The notes under the pieces: model-generated
The model's input: the letters and a program-made list of their open reading frames with translations, nothing else
Told to the model about the DNA's origin: nothing
The model's database searches: none
NCBI GenBank assembly: GCA_965228905.1
Contig: CBDDII010000002.1
Coordinates: 868,001 to 932,000 of the forward strand
Reading direction: 5' to 3'
Length of the DNA stretch: 64,000 nt
Source: CALKXV01 sp965228905
GTDB lineage: Bacteria > Pseudomonadota > Alphaproteobacteria > Rhodobacterales > Rhodobacteraceae
Program-made: the position numbers and the translations under genes
Shown here: piece after piece, positions 25,163 through 33,449 of the stretch
Position numbering within the stretch: position 1 is the first letter of the stretch
Layout of the letters: the number at the start of each line of letters is the position of its first letter

Positions 25163-26068
25163 ATGTCGGTGTTTTCACAAGCCATTCTGCCTGCAATCGG
25201 GTTGACCGGTATCGTCCTGACCGGGGCGTTGACCGTGATGAACGCAACGCGGGACCAGGCCGATCTGGAAATCACCGAGGCGGCGCTTGCTGCTGCGAAC
25301 AGCCAGTTGGAGCAGGCGGAAGCGACCATCGCGGAACTTCGCATGGAACTGGCCAATAGCGCCGCCGTCGAACCGGCCGCCGAGGATGAACCTGCCGGGG
25401 ACATGGGCGGGGAAGAACAAATTGCGAGCGGTTCGGGCGATGTCGAAGCAGGACAAAAGCTGTTTTCCCAGTGTCGGAGTTGCCATGAGGTTGGTGCGGG
25501 GGCCGAGAATTCGGTCGGGCCACATCTGAACCTGTTGTTTGGGCGCAAGGCGGCGAGTGTCGCCGATTTCAACTACTCGGACAGTCTGGTCCGGGCGGCG
25601 TCGAACGGGCTTGAGTGGCACGCGGATACGCTTTCGGCCTATATCGAAGACCCGCGCACTTTCGCGAGCGGTACGCGGATGAGTTACGCCGGGATGAAGG
25701 ACGCGGGCGATCGCAGGGATCTTCTGGCCTATCTCAGGACGTTTTCGGACAACCCGAGCGATATTCCCGAGGCTGATCCAACGGCTGTCGGCATAGACCA
25801 CGAGGTGGCGCCAGAGATCCTCGCGTTGAAGGGGGATCCGGAATACGGCGAGTATCTTTCGTCGGAGTGCATCACCTGCCACCAGACCAGCGGTGCCGAC
25901 AATGGCATTCCGTCCATCGTGCTTTGGCCCGAAGAGGCCTTTGTGACAGCGATGCACGCCTACAAGGACAAGGTGCGCCCGAATGAAGTCATGCAACTGG
26001 TCGCGGGCCGATTGTCGAACGACGAGATTGCGGCATTGGCCGCGTATTTCAAAGACCTCGAAGAGTGA
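25163..26068 (+). CDS. soxE: SoxE, diheme c-type cytochrome
   Basis: 301-residue diheme cytochrome between soxD and soxF, the position of soxE in Paracoccus. The hemes are CRSCH (104-108) and CITCH (236-240). Like SoxD it starts with a hydrophobic anchor (AILPAIGLTGIVLTGALTV) followed by a probable coiled coil (about 31-66, QLEQAEATIAELRMELA). In the known pathway SoxE partners the flavoprotein SoxF as a flavocytochrome c sulfide dehydrogenase. It is 81 bp after soxD and 20 bp before soxF. Confidence 0.88.
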   Translation: MSVFSQAILPAIGLTGIVLTGALTVMNATRDQADLEITEAALAAANSQLEQAEATIAELRMELANSAAVEPAAEDEPAGDMGGEEQIASGSGDVEAGQKLFSQCRSCHEVGAGAENSVGPHLNLLFGRKAASVADFNYSDSLVRAASNGLEWHADTLSAYIEDPRTFASGTRMSYAGMKDAGDRRDLLAYLRTFSDNPSDIPEADPTAVGIDHEVAPEILALKGDPEYGEYLSSECITCHQTSGADNGIPSIVLWPEEAFVTAMHAYKDKVRPNEVMQLVAGRLSNDEIAALAAYFKDLEE

Positions 26069-26088
26069 GAGGCAAAGGGAGGAAAACC

Positions 26089-27354
26089 ATGAAACTGAAT
26101 AGACGTTCATTTATTGGAACCGCGGCGGCCGCCTCGGCTCTGACGGCTCCGATGGTGCGGGCTGCGGGACATGGCAAGCCGCGCGTAGTCGTCGTTGGCG
26201 GTGGTGCAGGCGGTGCCACTGCTGCGCGCTACATCGCAAAGGATTCCGATGGCGAAATTGACGTCACGCTGATCGAGCCTACGCGCAAGTACTACACCTG
26301 TTTCTTCTCGAACCTCTACCTGGGCGGGTTCAAGGACATTGCGGACATCGGCCATACCTATGGCACGCTGGCCAGCGAATACGGCGTGAACGTTGTCCAT
26401 GATTGGGCTGTTGGCGTGGATCGCGATGCCAAAACCGTGGCGCTGGCGGGCGGGGCCTCGGTGCCTTACGACAAGCTGATCCTGTCGCCCGGCATCGACT
26501 TTGTCGATGGCGCGGTGCCCGGATGGGATCTCTCGGCGCAGAACGCCATGCCCCATGCCTACAAGGCCGGTTCGCAATCGGAGCTTCTGAAGGCGCAGCT
26601 TATGGCGATGCCCGAAGGCGGCATCTATTGCATGGTGGCTCCGCCCAACCCGTTCCGTTGCCCACCGGGGCCGTATGAGCGTGTTTCGATGGTCGCGCAT
26701 TACCTCAAGAACAACAACCCGACGGCCAAGATCCTGATCGCGGACCCGAAAGAGAAATTCTCGAAACAGGGTCTGTTCGAAGAGGGCTGGGCAAACCATT
26801 ATGACGGCATGATCGAGCGGGTCGGGCCGGATTTCGGTGGCGACAATGTCTCGGTCGATCCGAGCGCCATGACGGTCGACATCGACGGAGAGGTGACCAA
26901 GGTCGACGTCTGCAACGTCATCCCGGCAATGAAGGCGGGCCGTATCGCGGAACTGGCCGGTGTGACCGACGGCAACTGGGCACCCGTGAACGCCGCCGAT
27001 ATGTCGACGAAAGCCGACCCGGACATCTATGTTCTGGGCGATGCGTCACAGCAGGGTGACATGCCCAAGTCGGGCTTCTCGGCCAACTCCCAGGCCAAGG
27101 TCTGTGCCAATGCGGTTCGCGGCGCCTTGACCGGATCGAAGGTCTTCCCGGCGAAGTTCTCGAACACCTGCTGGTCGCTGATCGCCACGAATGACGGTGT
27201 GAAGGTGGGCGCGTCCTACGAGGCGACGCCCGAGAAGATCGCCAACACCGGCGGCTTTATCAGCGAAACCGGCGAAAGTGCGGAGATTCGCAAGAAGACC
27301 TATGAAGAGTCCGAAGGTTGGTACACGGGCATCACAACCGATATGTTCGGCTAA
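26089..27354 (+). CDS. soxF: SoxF, FAD flavoprotein subunit of sulfide dehydrogenase
   Basis: 421-residue flavoprotein of the flavocytochrome c-sulfide dehydrogenase family. It starts with a Tat signal (KLNRRSFIGTAAAASALTAPM), followed by the FAD-binding VVVVGGGAGGATAARYI. The redox-active cysteines are in YYTCFFSNLYLGG (Cys71) and FSNTCWSLIA near residue 360. It would oxidise sulfide in the periplasm and pass electrons to SoxE. The ATG 26089 follows GGGAGGAA; the in-frame ATG at 26065 overlaps soxE and is not used. A GC-rich hairpin follows the stop. Confidence 0.94.
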   Translation: MKLNRRSFIGTAAAASALTAPMVRAAGHGKPRVVVVGGGAGGATAARYIAKDSDGEIDVTLIEPTRKYYTCFFSNLYLGGFKDIADIGHTYGTLASEYGVNVVHDWAVGVDRDAKTVALAGGASVPYDKLILSPGIDFVDGAVPGWDLSAQNAMPHAYKAGSQSELLKAQLMAMPEGGIYCMVAPPNPFRCPPGPYERVSMVAHYLKNNNPTAKILIADPKEKFSKQGLFEEGWANHYDGMIERVGPDFGGDNVSVDPSAMTVDIDGEVTKVDVCNVIPAMKAGRIAELAGVTDGNWAPVNAADMSTKADPDIYVLGDASQQGDMPKSGFSANSQAKVCANAVRGALTGSKVFPAKFSNTCWSLIATNDGVKVGASYEATPEKIANTGGFISETGESAEIRKKTYEESEGWYTGITTDMFG

Positions 27355-27362
27355 ACAAAAAC

Positions 27363-27392
27363 GGCGTGCGCAGGGTTTTCCAAGCGCACGCC
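27363..27392 (+). terminator. Hairpin after soxF
   Basis: GGCGTGCGC (27363-27371) pairs perfectly with GCGCACGCC (27384-27392) across a 12-nt loop. Only CTTT follows a few bases on, so termination may be partial. It separates soxF from the DUF302 gene. Confidence 0.6.
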
Positions 27393-27432
27393 ACACCTTT
27401 CCGGGCAAGCCATGAAAAGGAGTAATATCAAA

Positions 27433-27864
27433 ATGATACGCAGACTTTTTCTATCTCTGAGCCTTGTCCTTCCGGGTGCAGCTTTCGCGGACGAGCCCAT
27501 TGTCACCATGTTCGACGGCAGCTTTGACGACGCCGCCTTTGCCGTCGAGACGGCGATTGTGGGCGAGGGGCTGGTGATCGACTATGTCAGCCACGTGGGT
27601 GAGATGCTGGCCCGTACCGGGGCCGACGTGGGCAGCGACAAGATGCTGTTCAAGGAAGCGGACATCTTCGTGTTCTGCTCGGCCGTCGTCAGCCGCGAGG
27701 TGATGGAAGCCGACCTGATGAACCTGGCGCATTGCCCTTACGGCATCTTCGTGGCCGAGACGGATGAGGGCGTGATGATCGGGCGCAGGGATTACCCCGA
27801 GGGCCCGATGGACAGCGTTGAAGCACTGCTTGACGGGATCATCGCCGAGGCGGCGAGCGAATGA
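27433..27864 (+). CDS. DUF302 domain protein, predicted periplasmic
   Basis: 143-residue protein with a signal peptide (MIRRLFLSLSLVLPGAAFA) followed by a DUF302-like fold. It contains two cysteines, in FVFCSAVVSR and LAHCPYGIFV. DUF302 proteins have no settled biochemical role. Its place between soxF and a YeeE transporter suggests a part in periplasmic sulfur handling, which is inference. AAGGAG at 27417-27422 favours the ATG at 27433; the ATG at 27412 would lie upstream of that site. Confidence 0.8.
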   Translation: MIRRLFLSLSLVLPGAAFADEPIVTMFDGSFDDAAFAVETAIVGEGLVIDYVSHVGEMLARTGADVGSDKMLFKEADIFVFCSAVVSREVMEADLMNLAHCPYGIFVAETDEGVMIGRRDYPEGPMDSVEALLDGIIAEAASE

Positions 27865-27934
27865 TTTCTTGAGCCGTGTCAAAGCGCGATAGATCGCAAT
27901 TGCGCTAACCCTTTCGACAGGAAAGGGATGGGTC

Positions 27935-29005
27935 ATGATCGAGGTACTGATTGACAGATTGGGCGACGGCGGTGTGCTGATGCTGGTCGGCGGTGTCGTC
28001 GGATTTGTCTTTGGTGCCACGGCGCAACATTCGCGATTCTGCCTGCGTGCAGCGACAGTCGAGGTCGCCGACGGCACGCTTGGACCGAAACTGGCGATCT
28101 GGCTGGTGGCCTTTACCGCCGCCGTGCTTTTCGTTCAGGGTGCAGTCGTCCTGGGATTGCTGGAATTGGCGGACGTTCGGCAATTGGCCACGGCAGGCAG
28201 CCTGTCGGGCGCGGTGATTGGCGGTCTGATGTTCGGCATCGGGATGATCCTTGCGCGTGGCTGTGCCAGCCGTCTTCTTGTCCTGTCGGCTACGGGGAAC
28301 CTGCGGGCGCTGGTAGCGGGCCTTGTCCTGACGCTGGTGGCCCAGGCATCGCTGCGCGGGGCCTTGTCGCCTGCGCGAGAGTGGGTGGCGGCACTTTGGA
28401 CGGTGCCGGGAGGAGAGGCACGTGATTTACTGGCGCGTCTTGGCCATGGTCATGAAGCGGCGACCTTGGCAGCGGCAGCGGGCCTTGTGATCGCCATAGC
28501 CCTGGCTTTGCGAAGCGGATTGGCCATTTATAGGTGGGGCGCGGCCATTGGGGTGGGCGTCGCGGTCGGCTTGGGCTGGGTCTTGACCTACGCGGTTTCG
28601 CAGGTGTCGTTCGAGGTCGTTCCCGTCGGCTCGGTCACCTTTACCGGACCTTCGACGGACACACTGATGGGGTTGGTGAACGCCCCCGACATGCCCGCGA
28701 GTTTCGGGGTTGGCCTGGTGCCCGGCGTGTTTCTGGGGGCGGGGCTGACGGCGCTTTTAACGGGCGAATTCAAACTACAGCGTTTCGGGCCGGACACGCC
28801 GATGGAGCGCTACCTGATTGGTGCGGTCCTGATGGGGTTTGGTGCAATGCTGGCCGGCGGTTGCGCGGTTGGCGCGGGCATGTCGGGCGGCGCGGTCTTT
28901 TCGCTGACCGCCTGGCTTGCGGTATTCTCGATGTGGATCGGCGCGATGGTGACGCACCGGCTTTTGGGGCGTTTCCCGGCTCAAGCGGCCGCGGGCACGC
29001 CCTGA
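27935..29005 (+). CDS. YeeE/YedE family transporter (sox-linked, copy 2)
   Basis: 356-residue polytopic membrane protein. The family cysteines appear in HSRFCLRAATVE, LARGCASRLLVLSATGNLRAL and AGGCAVGAGMSGGAVF, the three positions essential for thiosulfate passage in characterised YeeE. It follows the DUF302 gene by 70 bp. It ends tail to tail with, and overlaps by 25 bp, the next YeeE gene on the opposite strand. It most likely moves thiosulfate or another sulfur product for the Sox pathway. Confidence 0.87.
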   Translation: MIEVLIDRLGDGGVLMLVGGVVGFVFGATAQHSRFCLRAATVEVADGTLGPKLAIWLVAFTAAVLFVQGAVVLGLLELADVRQLATAGSLSGAVIGGLMFGIGMILARGCASRLLVLSATGNLRALVAGLVLTLVAQASLRGALSPAREWVAALWTVPGGEARDLLARLGHGHEAATLAAAAGLVIAIALALRSGLAIYRWGAAIGVGVAVGLGWVLTYAVSQVSFEVVPVGSVTFTGPSTDTLMGLVNAPDMPASFGVGLVPGVFLGAGLTALLTGEFKLQRFGPDTPMERYLIGAVLMGFGAMLAGGCAVGAGMSGGAVFSLTAWLAVFSMWIGAMVTHRLLGRFPAQAAAGTP

Positions 29006-30027
29006 GCGCCGCGCAAGACCCGCGCGGCGACAACTGCGCCAACGATGATCGACGCCAGCGCCGCAAGGGCGGCAATGCTGCCGGTCGCGCTTCCGGAAAG
29101 ACCGGCACCTACGGTGCAGCCGCCTGCAAGCACGCCGCCAATACCCATCAGGGCACCGCCAGAGAGATAACGCAGGGTCTCGACCGGGGTTGTGAAACTT
29201 TGCAGTTGCAATTCGCCACGCACCGCCGCGCTGAGGAAACTGCCGCCCAGCACACCTCCGATGAAGCCAACGCCAAAGGCGGCCGGGATCGCCGAGGAGG
29301 CGATGACCCAGAACAGGCTGTCGCTCCAGGGCAGGGTGAAGGCTGCCGACTGGACGGGCAGGGGATCGAATTCGTCGAAGAACAACGTGCTGGTCGCGAC
29401 CCATCCGGCAACGGCGACAAGGCCGACGAGGGCACCAAGGGCGATGTGACCGATCCGCGCGTCAGACCGGCGGATCAGGACGGCTGCGAAAAGGACGACG
29501 AGCGCCGCCAGAAGCGGCAGCCCGAAGGGCAGGTCCGCAACACTCGCGACGGGCAGGTCCGTGGTGATCGCACCGAGCGATGTCCGCACCGGGGCCAGAA
29601 CGCCTTTCAGGGTCGCATGGGCTGTGACGGCGAAGGCCAGCAATACGAAGACAGCGCGCAGGTTGCCGGTGGCGGAAAGCACGGTCAGGCGTGAAACGCA
29701 GCCGCGCGTCATCACCATGCCGGCCCCGAAGGCAAGGCCGCCGATGGCGATGGCGGCAAAGGGCAGCGAGGATGACAGGAAGCGGTGGTCTTCCAGTTGG
29801 ACATAGCCAAGCGACCGGGCAATCAGATAGCCGATGATCGCGGTTGCCAGCCCGGTAATCCAGACAGCTCCCGCAGATGCGCGTTCACCGGTTTCTCCGG
29901 CAATGGCGCGGCGAAGACAGAATTTCGAAATTTGGGCCGCCACACCGAAGATGGCACCCAAGAGAAGTCCGATCCAAAGGTGCAGCGTGCGCACCTCGAC
30001 CCCAAGATCCAGCGATTCCAGCAGCAT
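28981..30027 (-). CDS. YeeE/YedE family transporter (sox-linked, copy 3)
   Basis: 348-residue paralog of the preceding gene, running toward it and overlapping its last 25 bp. Cysteine motifs are ISKFCLRRAI, MTRGCVSRLTVLSATGNLRAV and AGGCTVGAGLSGSATG. It is more similar to copy 2 (shared RGC-SRL-VLSATGNLRA) than to the copy at 15139. An inverted duplication is possible but the two have diverged widely. A weak SoxR-like site lies 20 bp upstream of its start. Confidence 0.87.
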   Translation of the reverse strand: MLLESLDLGVEVRTLHLWIGLLLGAIFGVAAQISKFCLRRAIAGETGERASAGAVWITGLATAIIGYLIARSLGYVQLEDHRFLSSSLPFAAIAIGGLAFGAGMVMTRGCVSRLTVLSATGNLRAVFVLLAFAVTAHATLKGVLAPVRTSLGAITTDLPVASVADLPFGLPLLAALVVLFAAVLIRRSDARIGHIALGALVGLVAVAGWVATSTLFFDEFDPLPVQSAAFTLPWSDSLFWVIASSAIPAAFGVGFIGGVLGGSFLSAAVRGELQLQSFTTPVETLRYLSGGALMGIGGVLAGGCTVGAGLSGSATGSIAALAALASIIVGAVVAARVLRGAQGVPAAA

Positions 30028-30046
30028 TGGATTTTCCCATTCACAT

Positions 30047-30062
30047 ATTCAAAAGGGGAAAT
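30047..30062. promoter_or_regulatory. Weak SoxR-type site upstream of the leftward yeeE gene
   Basis: ATTC-AAAAGGGG-AAAT, one mismatch from ATTC-N8-GAAT, centred about 27 bp upstream of the start at 30027. It is suggestive only, but the location is right for sox co-regulation. Confidence 0.35.
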
Positions 30063-30221
30063 GCGTTCCAAATCTGCTGGCGTCAATGGTCATGCGCGGG
30101 TAGATTGTTTTGGTATTTCGTGAAATTGCAGGAAAATTTCCCAAAATGTGGATTATCCCAAAACAAGTGATCCGACCGTCGGGGCCAGCCGGGCAGTTGT
30201 TCCTATTTTGGGCGTCTGGCC

Positions 30222-31163
30222 TTACTCCCACTCCATCTGTTCATAAACGCGACCGGCGTTTTTCGTTGCCAGCTCCTCGTAGGTGTCCAGATGCGCAAAG
30301 GGCGTTTGATCGACGTAATAGGCATTACTCAGATCGCCACCTTCGTCGATGTGTTCGCGGATCTTGCCGCGCAGGTAGACAAGGTAGTCGCGGGTGTAGC
30401 GACGGACCTGGTCCATGTTCGTCGGATGGCCGTGGCCGGGGATGACGTATGTCGCGCCAAGTGCCTCGAACCCGGTTTCCCAGGTTTCGATCCAATCCGC
30501 CGTGATCGTGTCGGCAAAGATCGGCAGCATCCGTTCGTGAAAGGCCATGTCGCCCGCGATGACAAGACTTTGTTCAGGCAGCCAGACTTGCGTGTCCCCG
30601 GGGCCGTGGGCGGGACCGAGGTGCAAGACCTCGATGGTGAAGTCGCCCATCTCGATCACCTTCCTGTCTTCGAAAGTCTCGGTCGGCGGGGCGACGAATG
30701 TGCCTTCGGCCTTGTCACGATTATAGCGCTGCATTCCGGCAAGGATCTCGTGCCCGTGCGCGGCGATCTCTTCGGCGGCGTCGACATGGGCAAGGATCGG
30801 CACGCCCTGTTCGGACCAATAGGAATTGCCGAGCATGGCATGGCCCTGACCATTTTCGTCGATCACAAGTTTGACGGGCTGGTCGGTAATGGTTTGGATT
30901 TCGTCATGAAGCGCTTCGGCCAGAATGTAAGCCGCACCGCCGTTGATGACGATCACGCCGTCGCCGGTGACGATGAAAGACAGGTTGTTGTTGTGTCCGG
31001 TGTTTTCGTAAGTCGGGGGAGCCGTGGCGCCAATGGCAGACCAGACGTGCGGGATCACCTCGACCGGTTTCGAATAGAGCGGCGAGCCGGGGTATTGATC
31101 GGCGATGTCTTCGCTGGCGAAGGCTGGCGCGGCGGCAAGCGTGAGGGCAAGGAGCGTGCGCAT
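30222..31163 (-). CDS. soxH: SoxH-like metallo-beta-lactamase-fold protein
   Basis: 313-residue secreted protein (signal MRTLLALTLAAAPAFA) of the metallo-beta-lactamase fold, matching SoxH in length and location at the end of a sox cluster. Later metal motifs remain (HGPGDTQVW, AGDMAF, PGHGHP). The usual HxHxDH loop, however, reads NGQGHA within IDENGQGHAMLG, so the first zinc site is altered. SoxH is not needed for thiosulfate oxidation in Paracoccus, and its substrate is unknown. The start at 31163 overlaps the stop of the preceding gene (TGATG); the upstream open frame is not used. Confidence 0.8.
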   Translation of the reverse strand: MRTLLALTLAAAPAFASEDIADQYPGSPLYSKPVEVIPHVWSAIGATAPPTYENTGHNNNLSFIVTGDGVIVINGGAAYILAEALHDEIQTITDQPVKLVIDENGQGHAMLGNSYWSEQGVPILAHVDAAEEIAAHGHEILAGMQRYNRDKAEGTFVAPPTETFEDRKVIEMGDFTIEVLHLGPAHGPGDTQVWLPEQSLVIAGDMAFHERMLPIFADTITADWIETWETGFEALGATYVIPGHGHPTNMDQVRRYTRDYLVYLRGKIREHIDEGGDLSNAYYVDQTPFAHLDTYEELATKNAGRVYEQMEWE

Positions 31164-32077
31164 CACGCGCCCTCCGGGACAAAGCGATAGCCATCGCCGG
31201 ATTTCTCGGCCCGTCCGATGCCGCCGCCGGGCAGGTGAAAGCCGACCAGCCTTGTCTGTTCGCTGGCCAAGCGGTCCAGAAGCATCTTGCGTGAACCTAT
31301 GGCGGTCTCTGCATCCTGATCCGAGCCCGATGGCCATTCGGGGCGTGCGAAGGCGACGTGGTGGTTGCCGATGGCGTCGCCCAGGATCATCGCGCTTTCG
31401 CTGCCGGAACGCACCTCGAAACTCATGTGGCCCGGTGTATGTCCGGGGCTGGCGACGGCGGCGATGCCGGGCAGGATCTCGTCGCCGTCGTCGAATAGTT
31501 CCACGCTGCCTTCGATATACTCCATCCGCCGTTTTGCACCGACGGCAAAGGCGGCGCGGGCCTCACCGATGGAGTCGACCGTTTCCGGGTTCCACCAGTA
31601 ATCCCATTCACCGCGCCCCATCAGATAGGTCGCCTCGTAAAACACCGGTTCGTCGAAATCGTCGATCAACCCCCAGATGTGATCGGGATGGGCGTGGGTG
31701 AAGACAACGTGTGTGATGTCCTCGGGCGCCAAACCGGCAGCGTCCAGGCTTTCAAGAACACTGCCGGCAGTGGGCATGAAATCGGGGCCCGAGCCGACGT
31801 CGAACAGCACGGTGTTGGTGCCGTCTCGATAAAGGGCAAGATTGCACTCGGGCGTCAGTTGCTCGGCGCTGAGGCCATGCGCGTTCAGGATCGGCGCAAG
31901 TTCATCCTTGGGCATCGGTTCGAAGATGAAGCTGCCTGGCAAGGTCAGGGTGCCGTCGCTTACCGTGGTTATCGTTGCACTGCCAAGCGAAATTTCGGCA
32001 AGCGCTGGCTTGCCGAACGCCCCGGCCATTGGAACGGCCGCAAGCCCGCCCAGCATGGTCCGACGGTTGATGTTCAT
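31163..32077 (-). CDS. soxG: SoxG-like metallo-beta-lactamase-fold hydrolase
   Basis: 304-residue MBL-fold protein with a Tat signal (NINRRTMLGGLAAVPMAGAFGKPALA). The zinc motif is canonical (FTHAHPDHIWG), followed by SPGHTPGHMSF and ILGDAIGNHH. It matches the SoxG position beside SoxH. The family includes persulfide dioxygenases, sulfatases and thiol hydrolases, so a role in sulfur-compound hydrolysis is plausible but unproven. GGGAGGAG precedes the ATG at 32077. A perfect SoxR-type palindrome stands 18 bp upstream. Confidence 0.8.
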   Translation of the reverse strand: MNINRRTMLGGLAAVPMAGAFGKPALAEISLGSATITTVSDGTLTLPGSFIFEPMPKDELAPILNAHGLSAEQLTPECNLALYRDGTNTVLFDVGSGPDFMPTAGSVLESLDAAGLAPEDITHVVFTHAHPDHIWGLIDDFDEPVFYEATYLMGRGEWDYWWNPETVDSIGEARAAFAVGAKRRMEYIEGSVELFDDGDEILPGIAAVASPGHTPGHMSFEVRSGSESAMILGDAIGNHHVAFARPEWPSGSDQDAETAIGSRKMLLDRLASEQTRLVGFHLPGGGIGRAEKSGDGYRFVPEGA

Positions 32078-32094
32078 GACTGCTCCTCCCATAA

Positions 32095-32110
32095 ATTCGT
32101 AAATACGAAT
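32095..32110. promoter_or_regulatory. Candidate SoxR operator upstream of soxG-soxH (perfect match)
   Basis: ATTC-GTAAATAC-GAAT, a perfect ATTC-N8-GAAT site whose arms extend to ATTCGTA/TACGAAT with a 2-bp centre. It lies just upstream of the soxG ribosome site on the minus strand and ties soxGH to the same regulator as soxX. Confidence 0.72.
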
Positions 32111-32156
32111 ATGATAAGTCTTGGGGGAGAAATCAACGCCTCAAAACAGGCGCGCC

Positions 32157-33449
32157 TTATCCGCGCATCGCACGCCCGAAGTAGTCGGTCAGTGGCTTGG
32201 TGAGATAGGAAATCGGTGTGCGGTCATCGGTCCGAAGGTAGGCTTCGACCGGCATTCCGGGCAAGAGTTCCTGGCTTTCCAGTTTCGGCAGTTCTTCCTC
32301 CAGCGGGATCAGATCGACCTTGTAATAGGTCAGCCCCGTCACCTCGTCCTGGAAAACGTCTGCGGAGACGGCGATCACCTGTCCGGTGACTTCGGGTGTC
32401 AGGCGCTGGTTGAAGGCGGTAAAGCGCAGGGTGGCGGACTGGCCGACATGGACCTGGTCGATGTGGATCGAATCCACCTTGGCCGAGACGATCAAGGGCT
32501 GGTCCTGCGGCACGACGTACATCAGGGGTTCGGCCGGTTGTACCACGGCGTTCTGGCCGAAGACGGAAGAGCCATAGACGATGCCGCCCACGGGGGCGCG
32601 GATGTCGAGGCGCGATAGACGTTCCAGAAGGCTGCGGCGTTGTTCGGCAAGTTCCAATTCGCGGAACTGGATGTCGCGCAATTCGACGATGGCGCTTTCG
32701 CGGCGCGAGGTTTCAAGGCGCAGGTTTTCAATTTCGAAGGCTGCGATTTCGCCGCGCAACTGGGCAACATCGGCGGTCAGCTGTCCGATTTCGCCAGCCA
32801 GCCGGGCCGCTTCGCGCCGAAGGGTCGAGACCCTTTGCGCCTGCACCAATCCGCGTTCGAAAAGCGATTCCTGATCGATCAGTTCGGTGGTGATCAGTTC
32901 TTCCTGGATGGCGAGGGCGTTCAACTGCGCGTTGGCGCCTTCGATCCTGTTGCCAGTCTGCTTGATGCGTTCGGCGATCTGGCTTTGCTCTTTTTCAAGG
33001 GAAACACTCCGGGCCGCAAAGAGCGCACGCTGGCCCTCGATCTGTTCGGCGGCATCCTGTTTGCCGAGATCGGCAAGGTCGTCGGGAAAATCAATGCTGT
33101 CGGCTCCGTCACGTTCTGCTTCCAGCCGGGCGCGGCGGGCGCGCAGTTCGATCAGTTGCAGTTCGGCGACCGAGAGTTCCGACCTGAGGAGCGTGTCGTC
33201 CAGCCGCACCAGAAGCGCTCCGGCCTCGACCACGTCACCGTCACGCGCCGCGATTTCGCCGACGACGCCGCCTTCCGCGTGTTGCACGATCTGGCGGTTG
33301 TTTTCGACCACGATCAAGCCCTGCGAGATGATTGCACCGGCGATTTGCGTGCGCACGCTCCAAAATCCAAGCCCGCCGATGAGCAGGGCAAGGGCCGTGA
33401 TGCCGACAACAAGCGGCAGGCGGGCGCTGTAACGGGGGGCGTCGCTCAT
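32157..33449 (-). CDS. Type I secretion periplasmic adaptor (HlyD family)
   Basis: 430-residue membrane fusion protein. It has one N-terminal membrane anchor (VVGITALALLIGGLGFWSV), a lipoyl-like half (GLIVVENNRQIVQHAEGGVVGEI), a long alpha-helical hairpin (about 85-290) rich in Glu/Gln/Arg, and the C-terminal beta-barrel ending KPLTDYFGRAMRG, typical of HlyD/PrtE adaptors. It bridges the ABC exporter and an outer-membrane TolC protein, which is not encoded here. The start overlaps the ABC gene stop by 4 bp. Confidence 0.92.
   Translation of the reverse strand: MSDAPRYSARLPLVVGITALALLIGGLGFWSVRTQIAGAIISQGLIVVENNRQIVQHAEGGVVGEIAARDGDVVEAGALLVRLDDTLLRSELSVAELQLIELRARRARLEAERDGADSIDFPDDLADLGKQDAAEQIEGQRALFAARSVSLEKEQSQIAERIKQTGNRIEGANAQLNALAIQEELITTELIDQESLFERGLVQAQRVSTLRREAARLAGEIGQLTADVAQLRGEIAAFEIENLRLETSRRESAIVELRDIQFRELELAEQRRSLLERLSRLDIRAPVGGIVYGSSVFGQNAVVQPAEPLMYVVPQDQPLIVSAKVDSIHIDQVHVGQSATLRFTAFNQRLTPEVTGQVIAVSADVFQDEVTGLTYYKVDLIPLEEELPKLESQELLPGMPVEAYLRTDDRTPISYLTKPLTDYFGRAMRG

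Noticed and set aside
28981..30027. Recent inverted gene duplication of yeeE
   Set aside because: The two proteins share motifs but differ over most of their length, and no long nucleotide identity is apparent.
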